This document shows positions 1 to 9,539 of a stretch of DNA of 64,000 nt, piece after piece. This DNA comes from Pictodentalium vernedei. Lineage: Eukaryota > Mollusca > Scaphopoda > Dentaliida > Dentaliidae. The notes beneath the pieces were generated by a model. It had not been told where the DNA came from. It saw only the letters and a list, made by a program, of their open reading frames with translations, and made no database searches. The DNA is taken from contig CM062294.1 in assembly GCA_031216915.1 (NCBI GenBank), positions 395,861,217-395,925,216 on the forward strand, given 5' to 3'. The position numbers and the translations under genes were made by a program. Within the stretch, counting starts at the first letter, position 1. The number at the start of each line of letters is the position of its first letter.

Positions 1-116
1 TTAATAACATTCGTTCAATTTAATTATTGTTAGTTAATCGTGTATCTTCAAAAACGCATATCGTTTGAAACTTAAACCTGTTCGGAAATGTACATAAACG
101 ACATTTGAAGCCGAAT
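1..116. repeat. Dispersed repeat, copy 1
   Basis: This stretch is nearly the same as 3642-3752, sharing the motifs TTAATAACATTCG, GTTAGTTAATCGTGTATC and TGTTCGGAAATGTACATAAA. It begins at the window edge, so its left end is unknown. No coding signal is seen. It shows that a dispersed family starts here, but its class cannot be told. Confidence 0.7.
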
Positions 117-417
117 TGTCTGGACAAAAAGCGGTTTCCTGTGCGGATCGGGGCGTCGTTTTATGCATCCGAAACCAAAGAGAGGAATGACGCTACGTTG
201 CTGGGGCTGAAAATAAAATCTTTAGCATATTTACTTTCGTCATATGTACGATAATATCTGTATTGTGTTTTTTGTGAAGCTTTAAAGTAAAAAAATCTCT
301 TACAACTTCAACGTGCGATGAAACTGGCGTCTAAAAACAGAAATGCGTCGCTTCGCGCTCCGCGCTCCGCCACTTCCGAAAAGTGTATATCCATCTCCTT
401 TTTTCGGCGCACATACC

Positions 418-612
418 TTTCTTGAAAACTTTCATTGTGCTTTTGGCATCACGATCATCTGGATCCTGTTTAATACGTAGAGCCGATCCAGCTCTCGATC
501 TATCCGCCAAAATCGTGGCTATCCCTGTCGGGGAAAGGACTAAAATTTTGTAACTTCTCCGCAAGTTTAGTAACAAAAAATGGACGGGAAATGCAAATAC
601 CCCCACACGCAC
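418..612 (-). pseudogene. Possible PIF1/Helitron-type helicase fragment
   Basis: A minus-strand open frame contains ILVLSPTGIATIL followed by RAGSALRI. This resembles helicase motif Ia and the next block of PIF1-family helicases (pattern VL-x-PTGIAA ... GRTAHSALKI). The enzyme would unwind DNA; Helitrons also carry such a helicase. Only about 55 residues can be compared. No Walker A motif (GxxGTGKT) is visible upstream and no DE box downstream, so it cannot be active as seen. A good splice-donor-like site (AAAG/GTATGT) follows on the minus strand near 417, so an exon of an unrelated host gene is the main alternative. Start and end are approximate. Confidence 0.25.
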
Positions 613-1380
613 TATACAATTTGACAGAATTCGACAGAATTCCTTGTAGGGGATTAGTCATATGTCATGAAAGCAACCACCGATTTCAAAGCTTCGGCAT
701 CGGAATTTGAATCTGCTGTGGTAGTGTCAATGAACTGCTTTGCCACGGACGCTACAGATCTTGGACCTAATAAATGTGGCTCTACAGACCGAGAGATAAC
801 AAGCGTCTGTGGCATGCAAATCACTCAGAGCACCTAGAACCCCCAACCTACTACCACCCCCACCCCCCCAATTTATCTTTTCGCTGCTCACAAATCCGGA
901 GTATCTCATCCTTTTGCCTTTTGCGGTAAACTACTGCTGGTTCTAGGATTCACTACTTGATGTAAAATATAAGCCTCTAGCTACATTGTCGGGTTTTTAG
1001 GGCCTTTTGTCACATCACAACTGCAACCAGAAAATAGACAGTGTCATTTGAAATCAAACACAATTTGCGTCTGACATCGTCTATATCTTTTCTCGAGTGG
1101 TGCATTCGCCTCGGTAGGAATATCTCTGCTTGAGGTAGCTTATCTGACACTTTTCGAGTTAACATATTTCTCTACACAATATTTGTGACTTCTTAAGACT
1201 AAATTGACATACAAAACCAGCTGCGATTGTATGTTGACATGCAGACCATCATTATACATTGTGCTGCATCTGATTATGTTCTTGATTCGTCGATGCTACG
1301 TTTATCAGACTGCCACTTACTCTAACAACTTCACATCCGTATTTCGGCGAGAAAAGGCACGGTCGGCCTTGACAGATCGT
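613..1380. other. Unassigned intergenic stretch
   Basis: Short open frames only; none has a recognisable domain. A run of C with scattered A lies near 852-870. Nothing else is supported here. Confidence 0.5.
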
Positions 1381-1442
1381 TCCCTGAGTTCCAATGTGTT
1401 CTATGTGCCAGTAGGCACATAGAACACATTGGAACTCAGGGG
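1381..1442. repeat. Near-perfect hairpin, family H1
   Basis: Inverted arms 1381-1409 and 1414-1442 pair almost completely around a 4-base loop. The arm contains CCAATGTGTTCTATGTGCC. A second copy of the same hairpin lies at 62451-62513, so this is a dispersed palindromic family and not a chance structure. It is not followed by a T-run, so it is not a terminator. Confidence 0.8.
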
Positions 1443-1812
1443 ACGAGATACTGCACATAAACCGACTACAAAGTGGACGATCTACACATCTCTTACTACT
1501 TATGCCCTGCACTAAATTTACGGCCCCATAAATATAGCCCTGGCCAAAATTTAAAGGTAACGGACTATATTTACGGTAATAAATATAAGATATTTTGAGA
1601 GTGTTGATCTCAAATGGTATTTAAAAAACGAGTCTGGGGATGTTTCATATTGCTGAGCTCAAATAAGGCAAAGTGGAAAATTCAGGACAAGTCACATTCT
1701 TTTTTCTCACATGACATCAAATTTTCTAAGAAATTCATTAATCAACGAAGCTGTGGAATGGTTTAACCGCCATACAACAGAATAGTTCCAACAGTCTATT
1801 ATAAACCGCACA

Positions 1813-2686
1813 TCTAATATATAAATGCGAATGTCTGTATCTATATTTCTCTCTATCTATCTTTGTTCCGTTTCTCGACCGATCGATCTCAAATTTTGTA
1901 CTCGGGGGTAATTCGTCCATGCGAGTAACATGAGATCGGTGCCGTGCTAGTGCGGCGGGGTGACCTTGAAATTGATGACCTTGACCTTTTATTTCGAAAA
2001 CGCCAGGGCCGATCGGGCTAAAATTTCATATGTGCGGGTATATTGACCCATCGATCATTTTGACTTCATCGGGGTGCCCGTGCGGGTTGACCTTGACCTT
2101 GAAATTGGTGACCTTGACCTTTTATTTCAAAAGCGGCTGGGCCGATCGGGCTAAAATTTCATATGTGCAGGTATATTGACCCGTCGATCATTTTGGCTTT
2201 ATCGGGGTGCCCGTTCGGGGTGACCTTGACCTTGAAATTGGTGACCTTGACTTTTTATTTCGAAAACGGCTGGGCCGATCGGGCTAAAAATTCATATGTG
2301 CGGGTATACTGACCCATCGATCATTTTGACTTTATCGGGGTGCCCGTGCGGGGTGACCTTGATTTCGAAAACGGCTGGGCCGATCAGGCTAAAATTTCAT
2401 ATGTGCGGGTATATTGACCCATCGATCATTTTGCCTTTATCGGGGTGCCTGTGCGGAGTGACCTTGACTTTGAAATTGTGACCTTGACCTTTTATTTCGA
2501 AAACAGCTGGACCGATCGGGCTAAAATTTCATATGTGTGGGTATATTGACCCATCGATCATTTTGACTGTATCGGGGTGCCCGTGCGGGGCGACCTTGAC
2601 CTTGAAATTGGTGACCTTGACCTTCTATTTCAAAAACGGCTGATATAACCATCTTCTCCCCTGCAACGCCGGGTATCACCCGCTAG
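1813..2686 (+). mobile_element. Non-autonomous Helitron with internal tandem units
   Basis: The 5' end is TCTAATATATAAATGCGAATG, preceded by A. The 3' end has a 5-bp-stem hairpin (CGGGT-ATC-ACCCG) directly before CTAG, followed by T. This matches the Helitron rules: 5' TC, 3' hairpin plus CTRR, insertion between A and T, no target duplication, no inverted termini. Subterminal text such as ACGGCTGGGCCGATCGGGCTAAAATTT is of the type seen in animal Helitrons. There is no Rep/helicase frame, so it would need a helper. The middle is filled by tandem units (1953-2640). At about 874 bp it is a typical short non-autonomous copy. Confidence 0.8.
1953..2640. repeat. Tandem units of ~90-130 bp inside the Helitron
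   Basis: About six direct repeats share GACCTTGACCTT, TTTATTTCGAAAACGGCTGGGCCGATC, a CATATGTGCGGGTATATTGACCC block and ATCGGGGTGCCCGTGCGGGGTGACC in that order. Unit length varies because sub-blocks are missing in some units. Units differ by scattered substitutions. Long open frames across them only reflect the repeat. Confidence 0.85.
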
Positions 2687-2940
2687 TAGAAGATAAATGT
2701 GGGTTTTCATTAAATTTTCCAATTATGTAATATATTTATCACACAAACATCTACATAAATAACTGGCATTTCAATATAAATTGCTGTGATTTGTGTATAG
2801 GCCTAACACGCAATGATACAACTAAAAGTTAATAACGCTTTAAAATATTAATTGGTGCATGTTATGTACTTTTTAGAGTCACATCATGTGAGAAATTTGT
2901 ATTTTGCATGTTACCTGAACTGTCGAAGAAAACTGCTTAA

Positions 2941-3172
2941 CCCTTTACCCAACGCAGACGGTATCAGAATTTATTATTTTAAATATATATTTTTTTTTTA
3001 ATTTCAACAAAACCATATCATGTGATCCCTCGTTGGAACGAGCTCGACGAGCTCGTTCCAACGAGGGGTCACATGATATGGTTTTGTTGAAATTTTTTGA
3101 AAAATAATATTTTTTCAACTGCTGAATTTGCATATTACGCGAGCGGATGCAACCGATTCGTTGGGTAAAGGG
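2941..3172. mobile_element. TTAA-flanked palindromic MITE (piggyBac-like), copy 1
   Basis: The element runs from CCCTTTACCCAACG to CGTTGGGTAAAGGG and is flanked by TTAA on both sides (2937-2940 and 3173-3176), the target used by piggyBac transposons. The whole element is close to one palindrome. Its centre is GTTGGAACGAGCTCGACGAG and the reverse complement, with inner arms carrying TCACATGATATGGTTTTGTTGAAAT. No transposase is encoded. Other copies: 6264, 21020/28007, 30778, 39568, with decayed ones at 58390, 61795 and 63321. Confidence 0.85.
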
Positions 3173-3641
3173 TTAAGAATGGCATTATGCATAGCTTCAG
3201 TCTATGTTATAGTAATCAATAGCTGGAGGATACGAACATTTTTCTTATTTATTACCGCATGGAAGCTTTTTCAAATGGTGCATTTAGCTTTTAGTAACCC
3301 TATTACGACAGGCAAGTAAAAATATCTGAGAAAAGGGGAGAAGATATGAAATATCATTTTCTTTTTACTGGACACACTGCAATCAAGATGTTGCTTCTAG
3401 CAGTCTTGTTTAGGTTTACTTTGGGCTAGTGATACTCCTTCCTACAGATCATAATGACATAACAATTCTAACGCTTCGAAGTATACAGTCTACGTGAAAA
3501 GTGGGTTCGAAAATCATCGAGTAATAGTTTCCTGTTTCTGACCGCTCGAGCAACTGATGTTTATGAGCGGTCACAATTGACCGGTCAGTGAGTGATCAGA
3601 TAGTGTCTTCAGAAACGGGAGTACAATTTTACTCCGAATGA

Positions 3642-3847
3642 GTTAATAACATTCGCTCCAACTAATTATTGTTAGTTAATCGTGTATCTTCAACAACGCA
3701 TATCGTTTAAAACTTAAAACTGTTCGGAAATGTACATAAACGGCATTTGACACGACATTAGTGCCCCACCCTGGTGCCATCTTCCCACTGCTCTCCCACG
3801 AGGTACTAATGTTTAAGTATTTTATTCAGTTTGGAATTCTCCAAAGC

Positions 3848-3904
<57 letters not shown>

Positions 3905-4043
3905 CTTAAAACTTAAAACTGTTCGGAAATGTACATAAACGGCATTTGACACGACATTAGTGCCCCACCCTGGTGCCACCTTCCCACTGCTCCCCCACGG
4001 GGTACTAATATTTAAGTATCTTCAGTTTGGAATTCTCCAAAGC

Positions 4044-4075
<32 letters not shown>
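3642..4075. repeat. Tandem duplication (~195 bp) carrying (GA)n
   Basis: The block from AAAACTTAAAACTGTTCGG to a (GA)n run occurs twice (from about 3708 and 3907), each with CACGACATTAGTGCCCCACC and TTCAGTTTGGAATTCTCCAAAGCGA before the GA tract (3847-3902 and 4048-4075). The first copy also carries the sequence seen at window positions 1-116. The second GA run is shorter. Confidence 0.85.
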
Positions 4076-4077
<2 letters not shown>

Positions 4078-4112
4078 ACGGCGGGAGAATTATCAGGGCG
4101 CTTCCTCCATGG

Positions 4113-4348
4113 ATAACAGGCCTGAAATAAGCAGACTGTCATCTTCAGAATGGACCACAGAGGGTGAATTTGGTGAGGCTACCCAGGGTAGCATCACTAC
4201 ATTTACCCTCTGTGAACCTTAATCTGAATCAAGGTCTCAATACTGAACAGCAAGAGGTACCCAGAGGGTAAATTGGCACACTATGGGATAGCATCAGCAA
4301 ATTCACCCTCTGGGGACCTCATTCTGCAAATGACAGTTTGCGTATTTT
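4113..4348. mobile_element. Small TIR MITE, copy A
   Basis: Imperfect inverted termini: left GGCCTGAAATAAGCAGACTGTCA, right (reverse complement) AAGCTGAAAATACGCAAACTGTCA. The inside holds two further inverted blocks around CAGAGGGTGAATTTGG. A diverged second copy lies at 8065-8310. No protein is encoded. Superfamily unknown; boundaries are good to about 10 bp. Confidence 0.6.
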
Positions 4349-6256
4349 CAGCTTTGATGGACAACAACGAAAGAAAATGAAGGGTTTTTCCGTTGAACAC
4401 CCCGGTAAAAACAATTTTTTGCACTCAACGTTACCTGAAAAACTGCTAACCGTTATTTTCGTGGCAGCAAATGAAACAGGACGCAATTGTATTTGTGCAC
4501 GAGGGAAATGGGGGGTGGGGGGGGGGGCGTACCCAGAAATCAATATTTAGAGCAGCCTTCTTTAGGAAACCCCATCGTGATATTTCGTAGACATATCGCG
4601 AATGTCGAAACTTAGTTAGAGGAGGGTGTGTGGGCCACTTCCCGAGGTAATTTTTTTAAAAATACGCTGTAAATGTCGCTATCCGGGGACTGAACGCACA
4701 CAGCATACGCAAATGAATATATTCTTTATATACATTAGTTACCGCTAATATCATATCAAAGACTTTTTGGAGGAGTCGTGGGGAATTGGGTGCGCCAGTG
4801 GTTGAGGCACTGGCGAGGGGAGATATCCATTTCACTTCTAGTTAGACTCTTCTATTTAACCCCGAATGTTATGCGCTTTCAACTACGCTGAAATCAACAT
4901 AAAAAGTTGAAAACAAGACATTCAAATGAAATAGGCCGTAACAAGTGAACAAAAGTTAGGAATGTGAATACACATGTATAAGTTTTTAGATAATGTATTG
5001 CAGCGAAGCATCAAATGTTGAAATGGTTTTCAACATCAAGTACACATCAACAACACTAAACATAGTGATAACGTGTCTTTCCCGGAAGTTTGTTCCATGG
5101 CGGTAGTCATGGCCCTAAAAACCGAGGAATGAGGGAGTGCCCCATCTCCCAATATTTTCTCAGACTGGGATTTCGGCGGGCAACTGTTGGACATTTGTAC
5201 TGTTACGAGGATCGACGAGGAAACATGACACATTTCCTCAACATGTAACTGTAATTCACCTATGATTGCCGGACGCAAATTATTATTACTTCCCGAAAAT
5301 CGGCCTCTCTCTCTCTCTCTCTCAAACTGCGTGATGATGTATCCCAGTGCCGAGTCAAGTTTGATTTATGATGCCCTCACAGACGGCGAGATCCTTATAA
5401 GTGCACTATGATTTCTGAACTGATCATAAAACAGGTCACTTATTTTAGGGACTCGGATGCATTCCGGGGCCTGGGGTAAATACAGGACATCGATCGCTAT
5501 AGGCTTACCATATAGTCCAAACGTAGCCCCATATATAGGGCGTTATAAAATTGTATAACGCCCTGTAGTCCTACTTGCCTACATGTTGACATAGATACAT
5601 AAAACAATACCTTTCTCTCAAGCGTTTAGAAAATTGCACGTTCTCAAGCTACAGTAATTTGATGACCGGAATTGCACTCTATAAAATTAATATCTGCCGG
5701 GCAATTCCATCCAGTTGTCGGGCAAGAGTGTCTTACGCCCCTCCAATATTTTGGGTAAGGTACGGTCGTGCCTGTAGTTTTGAGAATAAAAAAGCGATTA
5801 ACGCTCTCGTTGAATAAGATTCATGACGGCGATTATCCCCGCTGTTCAGCAGTCATTTCAGTATCATTGTGGCGTAGCCAGGGGTGGGGGTGGCTGGGGT
5901 ATTTCACTGTAATAATGGCGTAGAGAGCCCCACTCCATCTCTACTGCCCTCCAAAAAACACAGAGCCAAAGCTGTCACAAATATAGACCGACACACCTTG
6001 TATATGCCTCATATTTGCTCTTGAAGATCCTAATCTTGCAGCAACAACAAATGGCTGGTGGGAGGCTCCCCGAACTATCACAATGACCTACCGCATATCA
6101 TACAGCTCCCTCCCACCTTAAGATCCCCCTTCCCCCACCACCGAAAGAACTGATTGGCAAACCCCTTTACTAAGAAATCCTGACAAAGCGCCCGCCTTAT
6201 AGCTGGAAGCCGTGAACCATCGCCCTTTCTCTAATGACAGACCCTCGTAACTGTTA
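4349..6256. other. Unassigned stretch, 1.9 kb
   Basis: Holds a G run near 4510-4528, a short (CT)n at about 5305-5324, and a small hairpin GGGCGTTATA...TATAACGCCC near 5537-5563. An 80-codon minus frame at 5036-5278 shows no domain that I recognise. No splice-bounded exon, tRNA or TE end could be supported. Confidence 0.4.
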
Positions 6257-6263
6257 ACCTTAA

Positions 6264-6493
6264 CCCTTTACCCAACGAATCGGACGCAAACGCCCGCGTA
6301 ATATACAAATTCAGCAGTTGAAAAAGTATTATTTTTCAAACAATTTCAACAAAACCATATCATTTGACCCCTCGTTGGAACGAGATCGTTCCTACGAGGG
6401 GCCACATAATGGTTTTGTTGAAATTTTGTGCAAAATTTCAAAAAGTGGTATTTAAAATAATAAATTTTGATATCGTCTGCGTTGGGTAAAGGG
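6264..6493. mobile_element. TTAA-flanked palindromic MITE, copy 2
   Basis: Same family as 2941-3172 but in the opposite orientation: starts CCCTTTACCCAACGAATCGG and ends GCGTTGGGTAAAGGG. TTAA precedes it (6260-6263); the right flank is TTAT. The centre (CGTTGGAACGAGATCGTTCCTACGAG) is shortened compared with copy 1. Confidence 0.8.
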
Positions 6494-6611
6494 TTATTAA
6501 AGTCCTATATCCGACGTTAACAAGCGTGATATTGGAACAGGTACTTTGTCTTGTGTAATTTAGGAATAGTGGAATTCATTATTTGGGGATTAACGATACT
6601 TTCGACAGCAG

Positions 6612-8064
6612 AGTCACCTCGTGTCGGACAGTTTTACGAGTTTATGGATAGAGGAAGCCGAAGTACGCGGAGAGGACCATCGAGCAACGGCGAACAATTG
6701 TCAGACTACCCAACGTACTAATTCCATAGAAGCAGGGTTATCACTTGTTGAAGACAAGTGCACCATTGACCTGCTAGTAGTATGTCTCGGGCTTTTCATC
6801 CCTATTCTGGATGACCCCGGTGGTTGACCCCGGAAGTGACGTCATGTCACGTGACCTGGTGGCGCCATGTTGTGTTGGTATGGTAACTCGCGTGAGCGGC
6901 CATCTTGTAACGTCATCTCCATAGTGATACGTGGTGTGAGTGCGCATGCGCAGCGCGTGTTGTTAGGGTGATACGTGTTTCCGTCGTCCATTTTGTATAC
7001 TGGAGGCCGCCATCCTGGTTTCTATGGTAGCACGTGATTGCTATGTTACCCAATTTTTCTGAAATAAGACGGGGTATGTTCGGAGGGTATGTTCCTTTGT
7101 AGAAGAGTGAATCTGATTACCACAAACAACCCGACAATCCTTCCAAATCGCCAAAATCCACCCGAAATCACCGAAATTGACTTTATTTCCCCAATTTATC
7201 GGCTTAGCACGTAGTGCTATAGTACTAAGGGGGTACCGGGGGTGCGCTAGATTGAACAGGAGTAATGTTCTGGCTTAGAATTCTCCCAGAATCCCTTTTT
7301 GGAACCCTATCCCATGACGTTTTTCCCATTAAAAGACACGTTCCTTTGGTCATTACCCAGAATTCTCTGCTTCTATCTATATATGCAATAGTTTACGTCT
7401 ATCTGGCCATGTTCCTTTGTTCTAGAGTATACTCCAGTAACGTAGAAGAGCCTATTAGTTGGAACAGCTTTGCTTATTATTACTATATTTAGCTATTCTG
7501 GTCTATTCTTGTTAGTTCTGACCCTATTCCGTGTACTCTTGTTGTTTCATTTATCTAGATCATTTATATAAATTATAACTAACCAATCAGATTGCTTGAT
7601 TTCCCATAATCTGTATACAGAGTTATCTCCCTTCTGTATAATAAAAGACTATATCCAATGGCAATATCCCCGGGCACCCCAATTTCGGCACCCCTTTTTT
7701 GAAAAACATATGACCTTCGGCACCCCTTTTTGTCATATGTGCTTATGTGAAAAAGCACAATGTGACACAATGTGCCCTAGCACATACGGAAACACGTATC
7801 ACCCTAACAACACGCGCTGCGCATGTGCACTCACACCACGTATCACTATGGAGATGACATCACAAGATGGCCGTGGGTTACCATAGCAACACAACATGGC
7901 GCCCGGGTTACCATGACAACACATGGCGCCACTACGTCACGTGACATGACGTCACTTCCGAGGTCCGGCACAGAGGTCCGGCATACTACTCCTGCTGTAC
8001 ACCTCAGTGCACAGCGCCAGAGCAATCGGAATTAAGTGCCTTGCACAAGGACACACAATGCAGC
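6612..8064 (-). mobile_element. SINE of the S1 family, split by a 1.2-kb element
   Basis: Minus-strand SINE body at about 6612-6775 and 7991-8064. The blocks match other S1 copies when reverse-complemented: the GGTTCTCTCTGGGTACTCCGGC type block, the TGTTGAAGACAAGTGCACCAT block, and TTAAGTGCCTTGCACAAGGACAC. The element at 6776-7990 interrupts it inside the middle domain. A B-box-like segment (reverse complement ACGGTTTGATCTCCG) at about 8311-8385 may be the displaced tRNA-like head, cut off by the MITE at 8065-8310. Confidence 0.7.
6776..7990. mobile_element. TIR element with CpG-rich, promoter-like arms
   Basis: Ends are exact inverted repeats AGTAGTATG / CATACTACT, flanked by the 6-bp target duplication CCTGCT (6770-6775 and 7991-7996). 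Inverted arms extend about 200 bp with a few gaps. The left arm carries an ETS-CRE composite CCGGAAGTGACGTCA (6830-6844), GTCACGTGAC (6846-6855), a YY1-like GCGGCCATCTTG (6896-6907) and an NRF1-like GCGCATGCGC (6942-6951). The right arm has diverged inverted counterparts. The ~800-bp core has no transposase. A 6-bp duplication with these ends does not let me name the superfamily. Confidence 0.85.
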
Positions 8065-8310
8065 AAGCTTGGAAAAAACAATCTGTCATTTGCAGAATTA
8101 GGTCCTCCGAGAGTGAATTTGCAGATGCTATTCCATACGGTGGGCCATTTTATCCTCTGTGTACCTCTTTCTGTTCAGGCCCAACACCTGGATTCAGATT
8201 GAGATTCACAGAGGATGAATTTGGTGATGCCACCTGCATAGCCATCTGGGTACCTAATTTTGCTTTTTTGCAGTTGACAGTCTGTTTATTTTCGGGCTTG
8301 CAACACAGTT
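8065..8310. mobile_element. Small TIR MITE, copy B
   Basis: Inverted ends: left AGCTTGGAAAAAACAATCTGTCA, right (reverse complement) CAAGCCCGAAAATAAACAGACTGTCA. Internal blocks (GAGAGTGAATTTGCAGATGC, CACAGAGGATGAATTTGGTG) are shared with copy A at 4113-4348. A 144-codon plus frame across it is a by-product of the repeat. It seems to lie inside the head of the SINE to its left. Confidence 0.6.
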
Positions 8311-8609
8311 ACCCCTGGCGGAGATCAAACCGTGGGGCTTACAGTTTGAAGTCCAATTCCGTACCCAACAAGTCACCGCACTCCGTCAGTTCGAATGGAT
8401 ATTTTAGAAGGAAAGCTGTCGATCAACTTGTATTATTATAAGGATTTTTATTGAAAGTTTGTGGCAAAATAAAAGCATTTCTGAATCGGCCAAGCATTTC
8501 AACGCAAGAAAAGTCTTCACTATCAGCCAATTGTTGTAGTGTACATGTAATTCAATCCCTTCGTTTAAATGGGGTAAATCTCTTCAAAAAATAACAAGTG
8601 GTAAACCTT

Positions 8610-8730
8610 TTACTGTCGTCCATGTGGAACCCTGTGCAGTGAGGCAGTGCCTGTTTACTGTTGTAGACAAATTTGTCTTTATGGGTATAACAGAACCAAG
8701 TAATCCACGCCTGGTGTTTGTAGTATTTGA
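8610..8730. repeat. Fragment of S2 SINE-like family
   Basis: GTGAGGCAGTGCCTGTTTACTGTTGTAGACAA resembles the 5' half of the S2 family seen whole at 54687-54914. It is short and diverged; the tail is missing. Confidence 0.4.
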
Positions 8731-9538
8731 GTCACGCAATATAGCAACTGGTATTTGAGGTGGCTTTAAACCTCATTAACACTTCCAAACTGTTCAGAAT
8801 ATTTTTGCGTTAAGAAACAAGTGGGATTTGATAATAAGATGACACATTACCGAACAAGTCGGGATCAGCAATAATTCAATTCTGCAGCCCTGTAGGGCCC
8901 ACAGTTCCTTTTACAGAGAATGTGTCGTAACTCAAAAAAAAGTTCTGCTTTCACTCAATAAATCGTTAACGAGGTAACATCCCTTTTTGAACCAATGTTA
9001 TGTTGTTATAGAAGAGTCTTTGGGCGAAAACTTGTTCCGAGGTCGTTAAAATTTTTAATTCAGTGGCGTCTAGTAATCCTGGTTCCATTTTTTTTGGAAG
9101 TATCCCGTCTTACACGTTAAGGTAGAGCACAGGCCCCAACAAACAAGCTTTTGGTGGTTTTGCTAATGGAGCCAAGACTTAGACTCTTTCAACACGAGAG
9201 ACCGCTTTTCCGGCCCAGCAACATGATACGTCCTAATTTCATTAAGTAGGATGGCTACTAAGTGAACGTGTGTGGTAGAGCAATTAAAATTTTCAACGTG
9301 CAGCTTGCACGTTGAAAATATCAATTGCTCTACCCCCAAATAATGGATATGGACTCTTCCAAGTTCTGCCATTTAACTGGCATGGAAGACACCACCAAAG
9401 GGTTAACTAAACACCACTCCAGAGCCAAAGTATAACCTTATTATGAAGGAGCTAAAATAAGTAGAAATCTCTAGGATTTTAGGGCACATTTAGAATCCAC
9501 GACAAGAATCAAATGAACACTTCACAAGAATCAAAGCT
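8731..9538. other. Unassigned stretch with one strong hairpin
   Basis: Only the hairpin listed at 9275-9333 stands out. The rest shows no gene, no TE ends and no array. Confidence 0.4.
9275..9333. repeat. Hairpin, 28-bp arms
   Basis: Arms 9275-9302 and 9306-9333 pair with very few mismatches around a 3-base loop; the core is CAACGTGCA / TGCACGTTG. No flanking U-run or gene end is present, so this is a palindromic repeat and not a terminator. Confidence 0.75.
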
Positions 9539-9539
9539 G

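Noticed and set aside
7265-7492. 75-codon plus-strand frame in the core of the promoter-armed element
   Set aside because: Hydrophobic composition reflects T-rich DNA; no transposase motif is seen.
8007-8441. 144-codon plus-strand frame
   Set aside because: It runs over a SINE remnant and the inverted blocks of a MITE; a second MITE copy at 4113 does not keep the frame.
9275-9333. Hairpins as bacterial-type terminators
   Set aside because: No adjacent genes, no following T-run, and the same hairpin families recur as dispersed repeats.
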